Of a DNA stretch of 64,000 nucleotides, positions 33,101 to 41,043 are shown in pieces. The DNA lies in the NCBI GenBank assembly GCA_039680605.1, contig JBDKTA010000061.1:1-64000 (forward strand), in the 5' to 3' direction. The DNA is from Planctomycetaceae bacterium (GTDB lineage Bacteria > Planctomycetota > Phycisphaerae > SM23-33). The notes beneath the pieces are model-generated. The model saw only the letters and a list, made by a program, of their open reading frames with translations, made no database searches and was not told the DNA's origin. The number at the start of each line of letters is the position of its first letter. Within the stretch, counting starts at the first letter, position 1. The translations under genes and the position numbers were made by a program.

Positions 33101-36100
33101 GGCCGACAGCATCTTGCGGGTCAATAGCCTCTCTTTCGCTCCTGCAGAGTTCGCCACCGGCGGCCATCTCCAGTTCGGCCATGCCGGCGGGGAGGGAGCC
33201 TCCGCCCAGACGCTTGCGGCGGATCGATCGCTGACGGTCGGCGGAACGCTGACGATCGGCTACGAAAGCGACGCCGTGTTTTCGCAGGAAGGCAACGTGC
33301 AGTCCCTGGTTACCGAACTGGGCCGCGGGGCGGCGGGCGCCATTAACCAGACCGGCGGCACTCACGTGACGAACCTGCTGAGCCTGGGCGTCAGCGCTGG
33401 TCACACAGGCGCCTACAACTACGACGGCACGACCGGGGCGCTGGTGATGGCAGACCAGGCTCTCGTGGGCAGCGCCGCCGGGGCCGTGGGCGTGTTCAGC
33501 CAAGTGGAAGGCCTCAGCCAGATGATGAACAGCCTGGTCATCGGCAACGAGAGCGGCTCTGACGGCACGTTCATCCTCGACAACGGCAACGTGATGGCCG
33601 GCACGATGACGGTAGGGCAGAGCGGCGTGGGGCGGATGGAACAGACCGGCGGCCGCGTGATCGTGATGAACGACCTGGACATCGGCAACGGCGCAGGGTC
33701 CAGCGGTAGTTTCACCACCTCCGGCGATGCCTATGTGGAGACGATGTTCCTCTTCGTGGGCGGGCAGGGGATGGGCACGTTCCACCAGGGCGGCGGCACG
33801 GTTCAGGCAAGCATGGGAATGAGCGTGGGCAGCAGCGCCGGCACGGCGGTCTACCAGTTGACCGACGGCACGTTGAACACCTCTACGCTGAGCGTTGGCG
33901 TAGACGGCGCGGGCAGGCTGGCACTCGAGGGCGGCGTGCTGTCGGCCGACGAATTGCTGATGGGCAGTTCCGGCTCGCTGACCAGCACCGCCATGAGCGA
34001 GATCCGCGTCAACAAGCTCACCCTCAGCGGAACCTCCTTCGCTACCAACGGTGCGATGGAGTTTGGTAACGGCATGGGGTTCAGCCAGGGCACGACCTTC
34101 ACGCTGGCCGTCAGCGGCAGCATGACCACCGGCGGCGCCCTGCGCGTCGGGCACGACGCCGAGGCCGCCTTCATGCAACCCGGCGGCACGGTGCAGTCGC
34201 TGCAGACCGAGGTGGGTTACGAGGCCGTCGGGCAATACACGCAGATCGCCGGTACGCACAACACCGGCGGGCTCATCCTGGGCTATCACGCACTGGGCGA
34301 CGGCACATACACTCTCAGCGGCAGCGGCGCGCTCAATGCCGCCAGCATGATGTACGTCGGCCACAGCGGCAGCGGCACGTTCACCCAGAACGGCGGAACC
34401 GTCACCGTCGGCGGGTGGATCAGCCTGGGCCAGACGACTTACGGCGGCGGCACGTATGAGATGAACGCAGGATTGCTTCAGGCGTGGGAACTGGACGTGG
34501 GTTATGGCGGCGGCGGCGAGTTCCGCCAGGTCAGCGGCACAGTGCAATTGACGGGCGGCAATCTTAACATCGGCTCGCTGACCAACGGCCATGGAAGCTA
34601 CACTATTTCCGGCGGCATACTGAATGCGGGCGGCAGCAGGATCGAGATCGGCCTGGAGGGGATCGGGTCGTTCGCCCTCAACGGCGGCGTGGTCATTGCC
34701 GACGAGGTCCGCCAAGGCATGCATGGCAGTATCTCCAGTAACGGTTATTCTCTGCTGCGGGTGAACCGTCTAACGGGATTCGACAGTCTCGCAACCTCCG
34801 GCGACATCCAGATCGGCCACGGCGGCGGCAGCGGCAGCGGGCAGGTGACTCTGGCTGCGGACAAAAGCCTCTCGATCAGCTATCTCACGGTGGGCTACAG
34901 TGCCTCAGCCGAGTTCTCGCAGACCGGCGGTAGCAACAGCATGACCAGTCTGCATCTGGGTGAATCGGCCGCCGTGCAGGGCCATTACACCATTACCGCC
35001 GGCAGCCTGGCGGCCGGGTCGAGCATCTACAGCGGATATCTGGGCCAGGGAACGCTCACACAGAGCGGCGGGACCGTGACGGCCGCCAACGTTCTCTACC
35101 TTGCCTACGCTCTTGGCAGCAGCGGCAGGTACGAGCTTGAGGGCGGCAGCTTTTCTGCCCCGTCGCAGTACGTCGGATATAACGGCGTCGGCGAGTTCGT
35201 CCACAGCGGGGGGACGAATCAGGTCACCACGCTCTATGTCGGAAGAAGCGCCGGCGGCAGCGGAACGTACCGCCTCAGCGGCGCCGGCGTGCTGCAGGTG
35301 CAGATGGAGGAGGACATCGGCTACTCCAGCACCGGCCTGTTCGAGCAGTCCGGCGGCACGCACAGCGTTACCGGAGCGCTCAATGTCGGGGTATCGAAGA
35401 ACAAGAGCGGCACGTTCCGCCTTTCCGGCGGCAGCCTCAATGCGACCGGGTTCTACGTCGGCACGCAGGGCCTGGGCCAGGTCCAGCAGTCCGGCGGCAG
35501 CGCCCAGGCCGGCACGATCACCCTGGGCGTGCAGGCCACTGGCGCGGGCTCGTACGACATCAGCGGCGGCTCGCTAAATGTGGGCACCTTGAACGTTGGC
35601 CGCCTGGGCGGCGGAACACTCCGCATCACCGGCGCCGCGGCGCACATCACCGTCTCGACCAAGCTCTCGTTCGGCGCCACGGCCGTCTTCAGCGCGGTGG
35701 CGGGCAGCACGATCCACATGACCGGGTCGCAGTACACCAATGAATCAACCGACGCTGGGAGTCTGGCCGGATTGGCCAACCTGACGATGGTCTTCGAAGG
35801 CGGTGCGGGACAGATCGACTTTTTTGAAGTCGCCGGCCGCGACCTGGGGCTGGTTCCAGAAGGCTTTGATCTGAACTTCACCCTGGGCACGCTCAAGCTC
35901 GGCGGCGTCGATACCGGCTATGTGCAGTTGGTCAACAGTTTCGATAACCAGCCGCTGTGGTCGGGCAATGAAGCGCTCTATGTGAATCGTTTGATCGTCG
36001 GCAACGGCTCGACGCTTGACTTGAATGGCTATCACATCTACTGCTACAGCTACGCTGATCTGGGCGGGACGGTGATCAACGGGGAGGTCACGGCTTTGCC

Positions 36101-36176
36101 GGAACCTGCGACGATGGTGCTGTTCAGCACCGGCCTGGGCGTCATGGGGCTGTTGCGACGACGCAGGAAGGCATGA
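30120..36176 (+). CDS. Giant PEP-CTERM protein: cysteine-peptidase-like domain plus T5SS/PEP-CTERM-associated repeats
   Basis: 2,018 residues, start chosen at 30120 (AAGGAGATCAGGA upstream), signal peptide ending near GIAGAQA. Residues about 35-260 form a papain-like domain: Cys107 in DIDDSCWAATASNMIRTI, His198 in VPGHAFSVVAITAD and an acidic partner in FGHSDADEDGLD, with several calcium-loop-like motifs (DLNGSGLYDLGE, DLNDNRQVDAGE, DWDGNGNFD). About residues 285-1900 are dozens of copies of a roughly 22-24-residue unit (consensus V-G-x-x-G-x-G-x-F-x-Q-S-G-G), predicted beta-helix. The C-terminus has the sorting tag LPEPATMVLFSTGLGVMGLL then RRRRKA, i.e. PEP motif, helix, basic tail, recognised by exosortase. 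Predicted to be surface-attached. Confidence 0.9.
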   Translation: MPRFKVSCRRMGSLLTLLWTIACACGIAGAQARYAGTWYDQDKYHLANQPQHGLSWTRNYYQDLNGSGLYDLGEPVSETFAQDLNDNRQVDAGENWGTWKADIDDSCWAATASNMIRTIGGGDYYHRWMYVDGMLSRDGSFTADWTRTGSIGTPLIRSGYRIVEASTGQDYAWTGSPVQECMDLLRQGLPLGMTVPGHAFSVVAITADTMTFGHSDADEDGLDYVTHSYTFENDRWRLDWDGNGNFDNLVGYTSFAAVKWTGAGTGGVTDEGIAQTSTRWEQAANWVGGQGPDASALAVVEFANGGLLHISSNVYAQKVTLLGQQTSAQLHAEGSLHLGALQVSESARLDAIDSRIFLDGDLISDGFVSLSNTTTTASGAARVGVNGSGSIDQGGGSLSTGEMLIGVWAEGNGHYTLSGGGQVTFQNAQVGVQGQGHFRQVSGTVSGSTMVLGAETGASGIVDVDGGTFGGGSITVGAAGEGTFRQSAGAVTVADALEVGHGASGTGSYQLSGGTLTANHIRLGYEGSGEFSQSGGSVDAAEVMIGERSSSVGTYTLSGNGSLSATIVNIGWAGRGQFVQSGGTVSVDQDLNLALGNPTATGAYEMSAGLLDVSAGRIVVGSGRRGTLWIGGGTAIADTLFLYYNDAHVGGTVGVGSAGVLRVNTIEHEEGESGSIELAGTLQLGYSGGSGSGSYVIPENKTLRADQSLVIGYDAAATVTATGYPSHVISQNLVLGDHATGRGTLDLLNCEVNAGTLTLGRAGYGRLRLASNYSEVECDTDVTLGSELGSTGVLEIVAGYFTAQTMNVGASGLGDVEQSAGLVTLGNLYLGSNAGGFGNYRIRDGHLSVAGGRIQLGQEGEGLFQLLGGEVVADELVFGNGASTFYSEGAGGSLKVRQITNRPDSFSVSGTLSMTTYYSSGEDAQLTVNAGQTVYAGVLYMDHAQVSVGDGGLLRAGYLQGYTNVSNNSLTIHSGGTVIAGELGLAQQDTFTGEADSILRVNSLSFAPAEFATGGHLQFGHAGGEGASAQTLAADRSLTVGGTLTIGYESDAVFSQEGNVQSLVTELGRGAAGAINQTGGTHVTNLLSLGVSAGHTGAYNYDGTTGALVMADQALVGSAAGAVGVFSQVEGLSQMMNSLVIGNESGSDGTFILDNGNVMAGTMTVGQSGVGRMEQTGGRVIVMNDLDIGNGAGSSGSFTTSGDAYVETMFLFVGGQGMGTFHQGGGTVQASMGMSVGSSAGTAVYQLTDGTLNTSTLSVGVDGAGRLALEGGVLSADELLMGSSGSLTSTAMSEIRVNKLTLSGTSFATNGAMEFGNGMGFSQGTTFTLAVSGSMTTGGALRVGHDAEAAFMQPGGTVQSLQTEVGYEAVGQYTQIAGTHNTGGLILGYHALGDGTYTLSGSGALNAASMMYVGHSGSGTFTQNGGTVTVGGWISLGQTTYGGGTYEMNAGLLQAWELDVGYGGGGEFRQVSGTVQLTGGNLNIGSLTNGHGSYTISGGILNAGGSRIEIGLEGIGSFALNGGVVIADEVRQGMHGSISSNGYSLLRVNRLTGFDSLATSGDIQIGHGGGSGSGQVTLAADKSLSISYLTVGYSASAEFSQTGGSNSMTSLHLGESAAVQGHYTITAGSLAAGSSIYSGYLGQGTLTQSGGTVTAANVLYLAYALGSSGRYELEGGSFSAPSQYVGYNGVGEFVHSGGTNQVTTLYVGRSAGGSGTYRLSGAGVLQVQMEEDIGYSSTGLFEQSGGTHSVTGALNVGVSKNKSGTFRLSGGSLNATGFYVGTQGLGQVQQSGGSAQAGTITLGVQATGAGSYDISGGSLNVGTLNVGRLGGGTLRITGAAAHITVSTKLSFGATAVFSAVAGSTIHMTGSQYTNESTDAGSLAGLANLTMVFEGGAGQIDFFEVAGRDLGLVPEGFDLNFTLGTLKLGGVDTGYVQLVNSFDNQPLWSGNEALYVNRLIVGNGSTLDLNGYHIYCYSYADLGGTVINGEVTALPEPATMVLFSTGLGVMGLLRRRRKA

Positions 36177-36202
36177 TCGCGCGGACGATGAGCCTGGTGC
36201 GT

Positions 36203-37081
36203 TCACTTGCTGTTGGCGCTGGCGGGGGCCGACGCCGGTTGGCTCGCAGGCATGTAGGCCTCCGCTTCGGCCCGCATCGCCTCGGGCGAAAACTCCCTGG
36301 CAGGGCCGCTGTAACGGCGGAACGTGATGGGGTAGCGGTCCAGGCCAAGGGCCTTGATCAGCCAGTCGTGGGTGTGGCGCGGATTGATCAGGAGCGGCCG
36401 GCGGAAGAGCTGACGCACGATATTCTCCGAGGCGTCGTCGCCGTAGCGGATCAACGGGTACTCGCCGCGGCCGAACTGCGGGTCCATGTCGGTGATGGCG
36501 TGAAAGCAGTTCGAGGCATTGGCGTTCCGCGCCGCCCCGCCGATCTGATCGATGCACTGGTAGCCGATGCGTCCGGACTCGATGAAGCCCTTCTGCTCGA
36601 TGAACCGCAGGTAGAGCCCCCGCCAGATTTCGTACGGCCCCCAGAGGGAGACCCGCTCCTGCTGCTTAAGCATCTCCTGGATCGTCGCGTCGAGCCCCAG
36701 GTTGACGCCCTTCTCGGGCGTGAGCCTTCCCGGGACGATCTCCAGCGTCGCCGGCATCCAACTGATCGTATCGACGGCAATGATCCGCCGAGGCTGGCCG
36801 GGCAGCTCGATCGTCCGCACGGCCGTGCCCCACGTGTGCGTGTAGCGCGGCTCGTGCGAAGGCCTCTGGGAACTGAAGATCAGGGCATAGCAGTGCTCGT
36901 GCTCGGGCGTCGGCAAAGCCAGTAACTGCTCCGCGTTAAGCTGCCGCGCCGGCGTCAACGGCCGGGGGTCCCGACAACCGACCAACGCCAGGCAAACCGC
37001 CACAAGCCATGCAGCCGCTGCCGCTTTGACCCACCGGTCGCCCCGCGTCTGATTCGTCAAAGCAGCAAGTTTTTCGCCCAT
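36203..37081 (-). CDS. Lipoprotein of unknown function
   Basis: 292 residues from the ATG at 37079-37081. The N-terminus AAAAAWLVAVCLALVGCRDP contains a lipobox (LVGC), predicting a lipoprotein. The body (IIAVDTISWMPATLEIVPGR, then LTPEKGVNLGLDATIQEML and GPYEIWRGLYLRFIEQKGFI) has a helix-rich pattern with conserved-looking His/Asp residues (INPRHTHDWLIKALG) but matches no family I know. A low-complexity tail (ASQPASAPASA) ends the protein. It is convergent with the giant PEP-CTERM gene, 26 bp apart. Confidence 0.7.
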   Translation of the reverse strand: MGEKLAALTNQTRGDRWVKAAAAAWLVAVCLALVGCRDPRPLTPARQLNAEQLLALPTPEHEHCYALIFSSQRPSHEPRYTHTWGTAVRTIELPGQPRRIIAVDTISWMPATLEIVPGRLTPEKGVNLGLDATIQEMLKQQERVSLWGPYEIWRGLYLRFIEQKGFIESGRIGYQCIDQIGGAARNANASNCFHAITDMDPQFGRGEYPLIRYGDDASENIVRQLFRRPLLINPRHTHDWLIKALGLDRYPITFRRYSGPAREFSPEAMRAEAEAYMPASQPASAPASANSK

Positions 37082-37151
37082 AGCGCACACTCGAGACTGA
37101 TAGCCGCGATCAGCCGCGGCGGCCGCAGTATATCACCGGCCGCTTCGTGAT

Positions 37152-37206
37152 GCGAGGCAGCACCGACCTGCCCGGCGGCTGGACAGTGCTCGCCAAGGCT
37201 GGCGGT
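37152..37206 (+). pseudogene. Ribbon-helix-helix gene remnant, left copy
   Basis: About 54 nt (CAGCACCGACCTGC... to GGCGGTAAGAG) is a frameshifted near-duplicate of 37990-38043. Restoring two single-base indels lets it read S-T-D-L-...-V-L-A-K-A-G-G-K, the start of a ribbon-helix-helix antitoxin-like protein. It sits just upstream of the MNT gene. Confidence 0.6.
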
Positions 37207-37278
37207 AAGAGATTATGCTTGGGCTTGAATTTCGGTGGCTATGGGCTTAGTGTTGTTTGTCATAAGGCGATTCGGTCC

Positions 37279-37602
37279 ATGGGTGTAGACGAACAGACAA
37301 TTCGGGAAGCGGTCTTGCTGCTGAAGAAAGCAGCCGATCCCAAGCGGATCATCTTGTTTGGCTCGCATGCAACCGGGCGCGCCGGCGAAGACAGCGACGT
37401 GGATTTCATGGTCATCGAGGCAGCGGTGCCCAACGTGATTGCCGAAACCGTTCGATTGCGCCGCGTTCTGAGCCCGCTGCGCATTCCCGTCGATATCATC
37501 GTCGTCAGCGAGGACTACTTCAATTACTGGGCCGACACGCCCGGCAACCTCATGTTCGAGGCCGCCACGGACGGCAAGGTTCTCTATGACCAGGCCGCGT
37601 GA
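37279..37602 (+). CDS. MNT-domain nucleotidyltransferase (antitoxin of HEPN/MNT pair)
   Basis: 107 residues from MGVDEQTIREAVLLLKKAAD (AAGGCGA upstream). Minimal nucleotidyltransferase fold: IILFGSHATGRAGEDSDVDF contains the signature G-S-x(3)-G-x(4)-S-D-x-D with both catalytic Asp residues, and PVDIIVVSEDYF supplies the third acidic position. In characterised type VII systems the MNT protein AMPylates its HEPN partner and neutralises it. It overlaps the HEPN gene by 17 nt, so the two are translationally coupled. Confidence 0.9.
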   Translation: MGVDEQTIREAVLLLKKAADPKRIILFGSHATGRAGEDSDVDFMVIEAAVPNVIAETVRLRRVLSPLRIPVDIIVVSEDYFNYWADTPGNLMFEAATDGKVLYDQAA

Positions 37603-37972
37603 ACAGGCGCTTGTACTTTTGGCCAAAGCGCGGCAGGACGAGGTCCTGCTGGAAGAGGTTCTTGCTTCGCCACGCGTCGCCGATGAAATCGTCGGGTTTC
37701 ATGCCCAGCAGGCGATTGAGAAGTTGCTCAAGGCGGCCCTGTCCCTTCGCGAAATCCGTTACCGAAAGACCCATGATTTGCGAGAGCTTCTTGACCTGCT
37801 GCGAGACATAGGATGCGCTTTGCCAGAGAGGATCGATCGTGTCGACGACCTGACTCCTTACGGAACATTGCTTCGCTACGAAGCGATGAGCCTGGACCAG
37901 CCGGTTGATCGCCAAGAGATGCTCGATCTGGTTCGGCAGGTTCGCCGATGGGTTGAGTCACAGCTTGGATAG
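37586..37972 (+). CDS. HEPN-domain protein (toxin of HEPN/MNT pair)
   Basis: 128 residues, all helical. The HEPN pattern is clear: LLAKARQDEVLLEEVL, then FHAQQAIEKLLKAALSLREI and YRKTHDLRELLDLL. The RNase-type R-x(4)-H motif is present (RYRKTH). In type VII toxin-antitoxin systems this protein is an RNA-targeting toxin restrained by the adjoining nucleotidyltransferase. Start ATG lies inside the MNT gene (17-nt overlap). Both copies of a ribbon-helix-helix remnant flank the pair. Confidence 0.9.
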   Translation: MTRPREQALVLLAKARQDEVLLEEVLASPRVADEIVGFHAQQAIEKLLKAALSLREIRYRKTHDLRELLDLLRDIGCALPERIDRVDDLTPYGTLLRYEAMSLDQPVDRQEMLDLVRQVRRWVESQLG

Positions 37973-37986
37973 GCCCTGCACGGCCG

Positions 37987-38151
37987 GTCAGCACCGATCT
38001 GCACCGGCGGTTGGACGTGCTCGCCAAGGCCAGCGGCAAGAGCCTCAACTCCGTCGTGATTGAGACTTTGGAGCGCGAAGTCCAGACAGCCGTCCCGCTT
38101 AAATCTCAGCCCGCCCATCGCCGCCGCGCTTCGCACCGCCCGAGACGGTGA
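37987..38151 (+). pseudogene. Ribbon-helix-helix (HicB/Arc-type) gene remnant, right copy
   Basis: Reads in frame as V-S-T-D-L-H-R-R-L-D-V-L-A-K-A-S-G-K then SLNSVVIETLEREVQTA and stops with TGA at 38149-38151. This is the C-terminal ribbon-helix-helix of an antitoxin-like DNA-binding protein, lacking a start codon and its N-terminal portion. Its first 54 nt are repeated at 37152-37206, so the HEPN/MNT pair lies between two copies of one gene fragment. Confidence 0.65.
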
Positions 38152-38156
38152 CCGGG

Positions 38157-38298
38157 GTGCCACGCACAACTCCGTTGTGCGTGTCCCTGAACATTCAGAG
38201 CAGAACAGCTTGTCCTGCATCGGCCATTCTCATTTCCGCCGACGGTTCTTTCCTGGCCCAGGGCACATTGGCACGCACAACGGAGTTGTGCGTGGCAC
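38157..38298. repeat. Inverted pair of CACGCACAAC/GTTGTGCGTG hairpins
   Basis: Two hairpin units (38161-38183 and 38272-38294), each a 10-bp stem with a 3-nt loop, are arranged as an inverted pair with flanks GGGTGC and GGCACCC. A third unit lies at 47542-47564. The 300-bp gap 38152-38451 holds only this pair and unassigned sequence. Confidence 0.9.
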
Positions 38299-38451
38299 CC
38301 GACCGCCAAGGCCTTCTCAGGTACCCATGCCACCCGCCGGACAACTCGCTCCTCACGGTGACTCGCTGGCTTCTTCATGCATGAATTAAATAAGTCCGTC
38401 CCCAGAACTCCAGGACCTGCCCCCTTTTCCTCAAGGCAAATCCAATGAGTT

Positions 38452-38748
38452 TCAAGCCTTGCTGCGAGCACTCCGAAATGAGACCACTGCTGCCTCCAGA
38501 AGTGGCTCAACATCTGCTGTGAAGTCCAAGGGCCTCGGATCGAGAACCATCCCTGTCAAGTGAGTTGAACGCGGGCCGGGGTCGGCAGCAGGGATTGAAA
38601 GGCCATCAGGCCAATTGGGGAGCCCCGCAGATTCTTCCCTCACCACCAACACCGTCTGTTCATTATCCCAACTCAACACCCAGACGGCTTCTGGTGCTCG
38701 CTCTTGTAGATAATATTGCGCTCGCTGATAGATTTCTTGAGGAGTCAT
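38452..38748 (-). CDS. Small protein of unknown function
   Basis: 98 residues: MTPQEIYQRAQYYLQERAPE, then VWVLSWDNEQTVLVVREESA and a proline-containing middle. The sequence has normal composition and codon use for this genome, but there is no clear ribosome site and no family I recognise. The phrase 'AVWVLSWDNEQTVLVVR' suggests a small alpha/beta cytoplasmic domain. Possibly expressed; uncertain. Confidence 0.45.
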   Translation of the reverse strand: MTPQEIYQRAQYYLQERAPEAVWVLSWDNEQTVLVVREESAGLPNWPDGLSIPAADPGPRSTHLTGMVLDPRPLDFTADVEPLLEAAVVSFRSARSKA

Positions 38749-38882
38749 AGAATCTGTACCTTATGCCCCGTGAGAAAACCGTCCCGGTGGCGACAGACAC
38801 ACTGTATCATCTTCACATCGCCAAGGTCAATTGTCGAGGTGGATTAACCCGACGTGCTGATACTCTCGTACTCTTGATCTGC

Positions 38883-39164
38883 CTACCACTTCGCTCCTTC
38901 AGGGTGCGGGCACTGCTTGCCCTTGAGATGAGCGAGGATGGCCACCAGGCAACCGCAGTGGCGGCAGGTGGTGGAGTATTGGAGGTCTTCGCAGGCGGCG
39001 CAGGTCTTGAGGCGGCGATGGATGGTTGGCTCGTCGGCTAAGGGCTGGGGATGATCGCGGAGGTACTCGTCAAGGATGCGCTGGACCTCGTGCGGGGGGA
39101 TTCGCACGCTGGTGCGGCAGCCTTTGCAGTTTTCCGTCGCGGTGGATGGGGAGTCAGACGGCAT
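38883..39164 (-). CDS. DUF6171-like small zinc-ribbon protein
   Basis: 93 residues from the ATG at 39162-39164 (AGG upstream); an ATG 12 codons earlier is possible. Cysteine pairs follow the DUF6171 plan: CKGC near the N-terminus, a helical middle (PHEVQRILDEYLRDHPQP), then KTCAACEDLQYSTTCRHCGC and KGKQCPHPEGAKW at the end. Related small proteins in Firmicutes and phages share the C-x-x-C ... C-x-x-C-G-C ... K-x(3)-C-P ... W layout; their function is unknown. Probably binds two zinc ions. Confidence 0.7.
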   Translation of the reverse strand: MPSDSPSTATENCKGCRTSVRIPPHEVQRILDEYLRDHPQPLADEPTIHRRLKTCAACEDLQYSTTCRHCGCLVAILAHLKGKQCPHPEGAKW

Positions 39165-39210
39165 TACAAAACCTGCCCGCCCCGCTGGGGCGGTCGTCAT
39201 GAGGAACCTG

Positions 39211-39535
39211 TACCGGGGGCCTCGCCCCCGGCTATGTCCTTATCGCCCCGCTGGGGGCGAAGATAACTCGCGGGCGGGACGCCCGCGGGACACGCGGACG
39301 GACGTCCGCTTACACGAACAGCAGACGAGGGCAAGATGCCCTCGCCACGCGCGGAGGGGACGTCCGCGACACGGATAACAGGCATGGGCGGGACGCCCAT
39401 GCCACACAACAAGAGCATGGGCGAGACGCCCATGCCACACGGCAAGAGCATACGCGAGACGCCCATGCTACTCACGGGGAAGATGCCCGTGCTACGGGGG
39501 ACGCCCGTGCCACTGCGGACGCCCGTGATACGGGT
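39211..39535. repeat. Array of about ten related hairpins (GGGCGRGACGCCC family)
   Basis: Successive short palindromes with stem-GAC/GAT-stem centres, each followed by a TGCCAC-like tag: CCGGGGGC/GCCCCCGG, CGCCCC/GGGGCG, CGCGGGC/GCCCGCG, GCGGAC/GTCCGC, CGAGGGC/GCCCTCG, CGCGGA/TCCGCG, CATGGGC/GCCCATG (twice), a degraded CATACGC/GCCCATG, ACGGG/CCCGT and two partial ones. Stem sequences vary while pairing is kept. It fills the gap between the DUF6171-like and GH51 genes; no gene there. Confidence 0.88.
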
Positions 39536-39540
39536 CCGGC

Positions 39541-39576
39541 CGATTACTGATTATCGATTACTGATTACTGTTGTTA
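39541..39576. repeat. CGATTACTGATTA heptamer array ending on a stop codon
   Basis: Five units of the 7-nt GATTACT/GATTATC type run from 39541 up to the TAA stop of the GH51 gene (39574-39576 on the minus strand). Same family as the arrays at 49976-50132 and 50966-51134. Confidence 0.85.
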
Positions 39577-41043
39577 CGCTATTTCCAGCACCACCACGCT
39601 TCTTGGGGGCAGCTTGACGGTCAGTTTGCCGGCCTTGAGGGTGGCGCCGTCGAAGTCCTGGGGCTTGACGGCGTTGGGCTTGTCGAAGGTGTTGCAGGTG
39701 TTGATAGCCGGGGCGGTCAGAACCGTGCCGGTGATCTTCGCGCCGTCGGCGCCGCGCACCAGGCCGGAAATCTCCTGCGCCTTGTCGGCGTCCAGGTTGC
39801 ACAGCGAAACATGCACCTTGCCCGCAGCGTCCTTCGAGGCCGACGCGCTGACGGCTGGAACCGTCACGTCCTGGCAGACGTAGTTGTCGCTCTCGATGGC
39901 CATGTTGAGGGCGGCCGCATCCTGGTGTACCTGGAACATGTCGAAGACATGGTACGTCGGCGTCAGGATCATCTTCTTGCCTTCGGTGAGCACGACGGCC
40001 TGGAGCACGTTGATCGTCTGGGCGATATTCGCGATGCGAACGCGCTTGCAGTGCTTGTGGAAGATGTTGAACGTCACGCCGGCGACCAGGGCGTCGCGGA
40101 TGGAGTTCTGCTGGTACAGGAAGCCGGGGTTGGTGCCCGGCTCGCAGGCGTGCCAGGCGCCCCATTCGTCGACGACCAGCGGCACGGAGGCCTGCGGGTC
40201 GTACTTGTCCATCACGGTGCTGTGGCGCGCGACGAACTCGTCCATCTGCAGGGCGGTCTTGAGCTGCCAGGCCCAGTCGATCTCCTCAAACTGCGTCGCC
40301 GAGCGGGAGTTCTTGCCCGAGCCGCAGTAGAAGTGATAGCTCAGGCCCTGCATGCGGCCGTAGCACTCGCGCATGAGCACGTCGGTCCAGTTGTAGTTGT
40401 CATTCCACGAGCCGCAGGCGATCCGGAAGAGCTGGTTGCCCGAGAAATTGCGGCAGTATGTGGCGTAGCGGCGATAGTTGTCGGCATAATATTCGGGGCG
40501 CATCGAGCCGCCGCAGCCCCAGTTCTCATTGCCGACGCCCCAGAACTTGATCTTCCAGGGTTTCTCGCGGCCGTTCTTTCGGCGCAGGTCCGTCATCGGG
40601 CTCTTGCCGTCGAAGGTGATGTACTCGACCCACTGCTGCATTTCCTGCACGGTGCCCGATCCGACGTTGCCGCAGATGTAGGGCTCGGTGCCAAGCTGCT
40701 CGCAGAGGTCGAAGAACTCGTGCGTGCCGAAGTGGTTGTTCTCGACGACTCCGCCCCAATGCGTGTTGATCATCTTGGGCCGCTGGTTCCTGGGGCCGAT
40801 GCCGTCCATCCAGTGGTACTCGTCGGCGAAGCACCCGCCCGGCCAGCGCAGGTTCGGGATGCCCATCTTCTTGAGGGCCTTGACGATGTCGTTGCGGATC
40901 CCGCGCGTGTTGGGGATGCTCGATTTCTCGCCCGTCCAGTAGCCGTCGTAGATGCAGCGGCCCAGGTGCTCGGAGAAATGCCCGTACACGTGCTTGTCGA
41001 TGGTCCCGACCGGCTGGTCGGCGTTAATCCAAAGTTTGTTCAT
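39574..41043 (-). CDS. GH51 alpha-N-arabinofuranosidase
   Basis: 489 residues, AAAGGAAC before the ATG, no signal peptide, so cytoplasmic. Classic GH51: [20 protein letters not shown] at the start, [20 protein letters not shown], acid/base Glu in [12 protein letters not shown], the YHFYCGSG segment, nucleophile Glu in [12 protein letters not shown], and a C-terminal beta-sandwich ([20 protein letters not shown]). It removes terminal alpha-L-arabinofuranosyl residues from arabinoxylan or arabinan oligosaccharides. Unlike the protein at 22390-24834, it has standard length and no inserted domain. Divergent from the LamG gene at 41434. Confidence 0.95.
   Translation of the reverse strand: MNKLWINADQPVGTIDKHVYGHFSEHLGRCIYDGYWTGEKSSIPNTRGIRNDIVKALKKMGIPNLRWPGGCFADEYHWMDGIGPRNQRPKMINTHWGGVVENNHFGTHEFFDLCEQLGTEPYICGNVGSGTVQEMQQWVEYITFDGKSPMTDLRRKNGREKPWKIKFWGVGNENWGCGGSMRPEYYADNYRRYATYCRNFSGNQLFRIACGSWNDNYNWTDVLMRECYGRMQGLSYHFYCGSGKNSRSATQFEEIDWAWQLKTALQMDEFVARHSTVMDKYDPQASVPLVVDEWGAWHACEPGTNPGFLYQQNSIRDALVAGVTFNIFHKHCKRVRIANIAQTINVLQAVVLTEGKKMILTPTYHVFDMFQVHQDAAALNMAIESDNYVCQDVTVPAVSASASKDAAGKVHVSLCNLDADKAQEISGLVRGADGAKITGTVLTAPAINTCNTFDKPNAVKPQDFDGATLKAGKLTVKLPPRSVVVLEIA

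Noticed and set aside
32295-34724. Minus-strand open frame of about 800 codons within the giant PEP-CTERM gene
   Set aside because: It mirrors the repeats of the plus-strand gene and has no independent start signal or domain.
39211-39535. Possible CRISPR array or attachment-site cluster
   Set aside because: Units are variable hairpins without constant repeats or unique spacers, and no integrase or cas gene is near.
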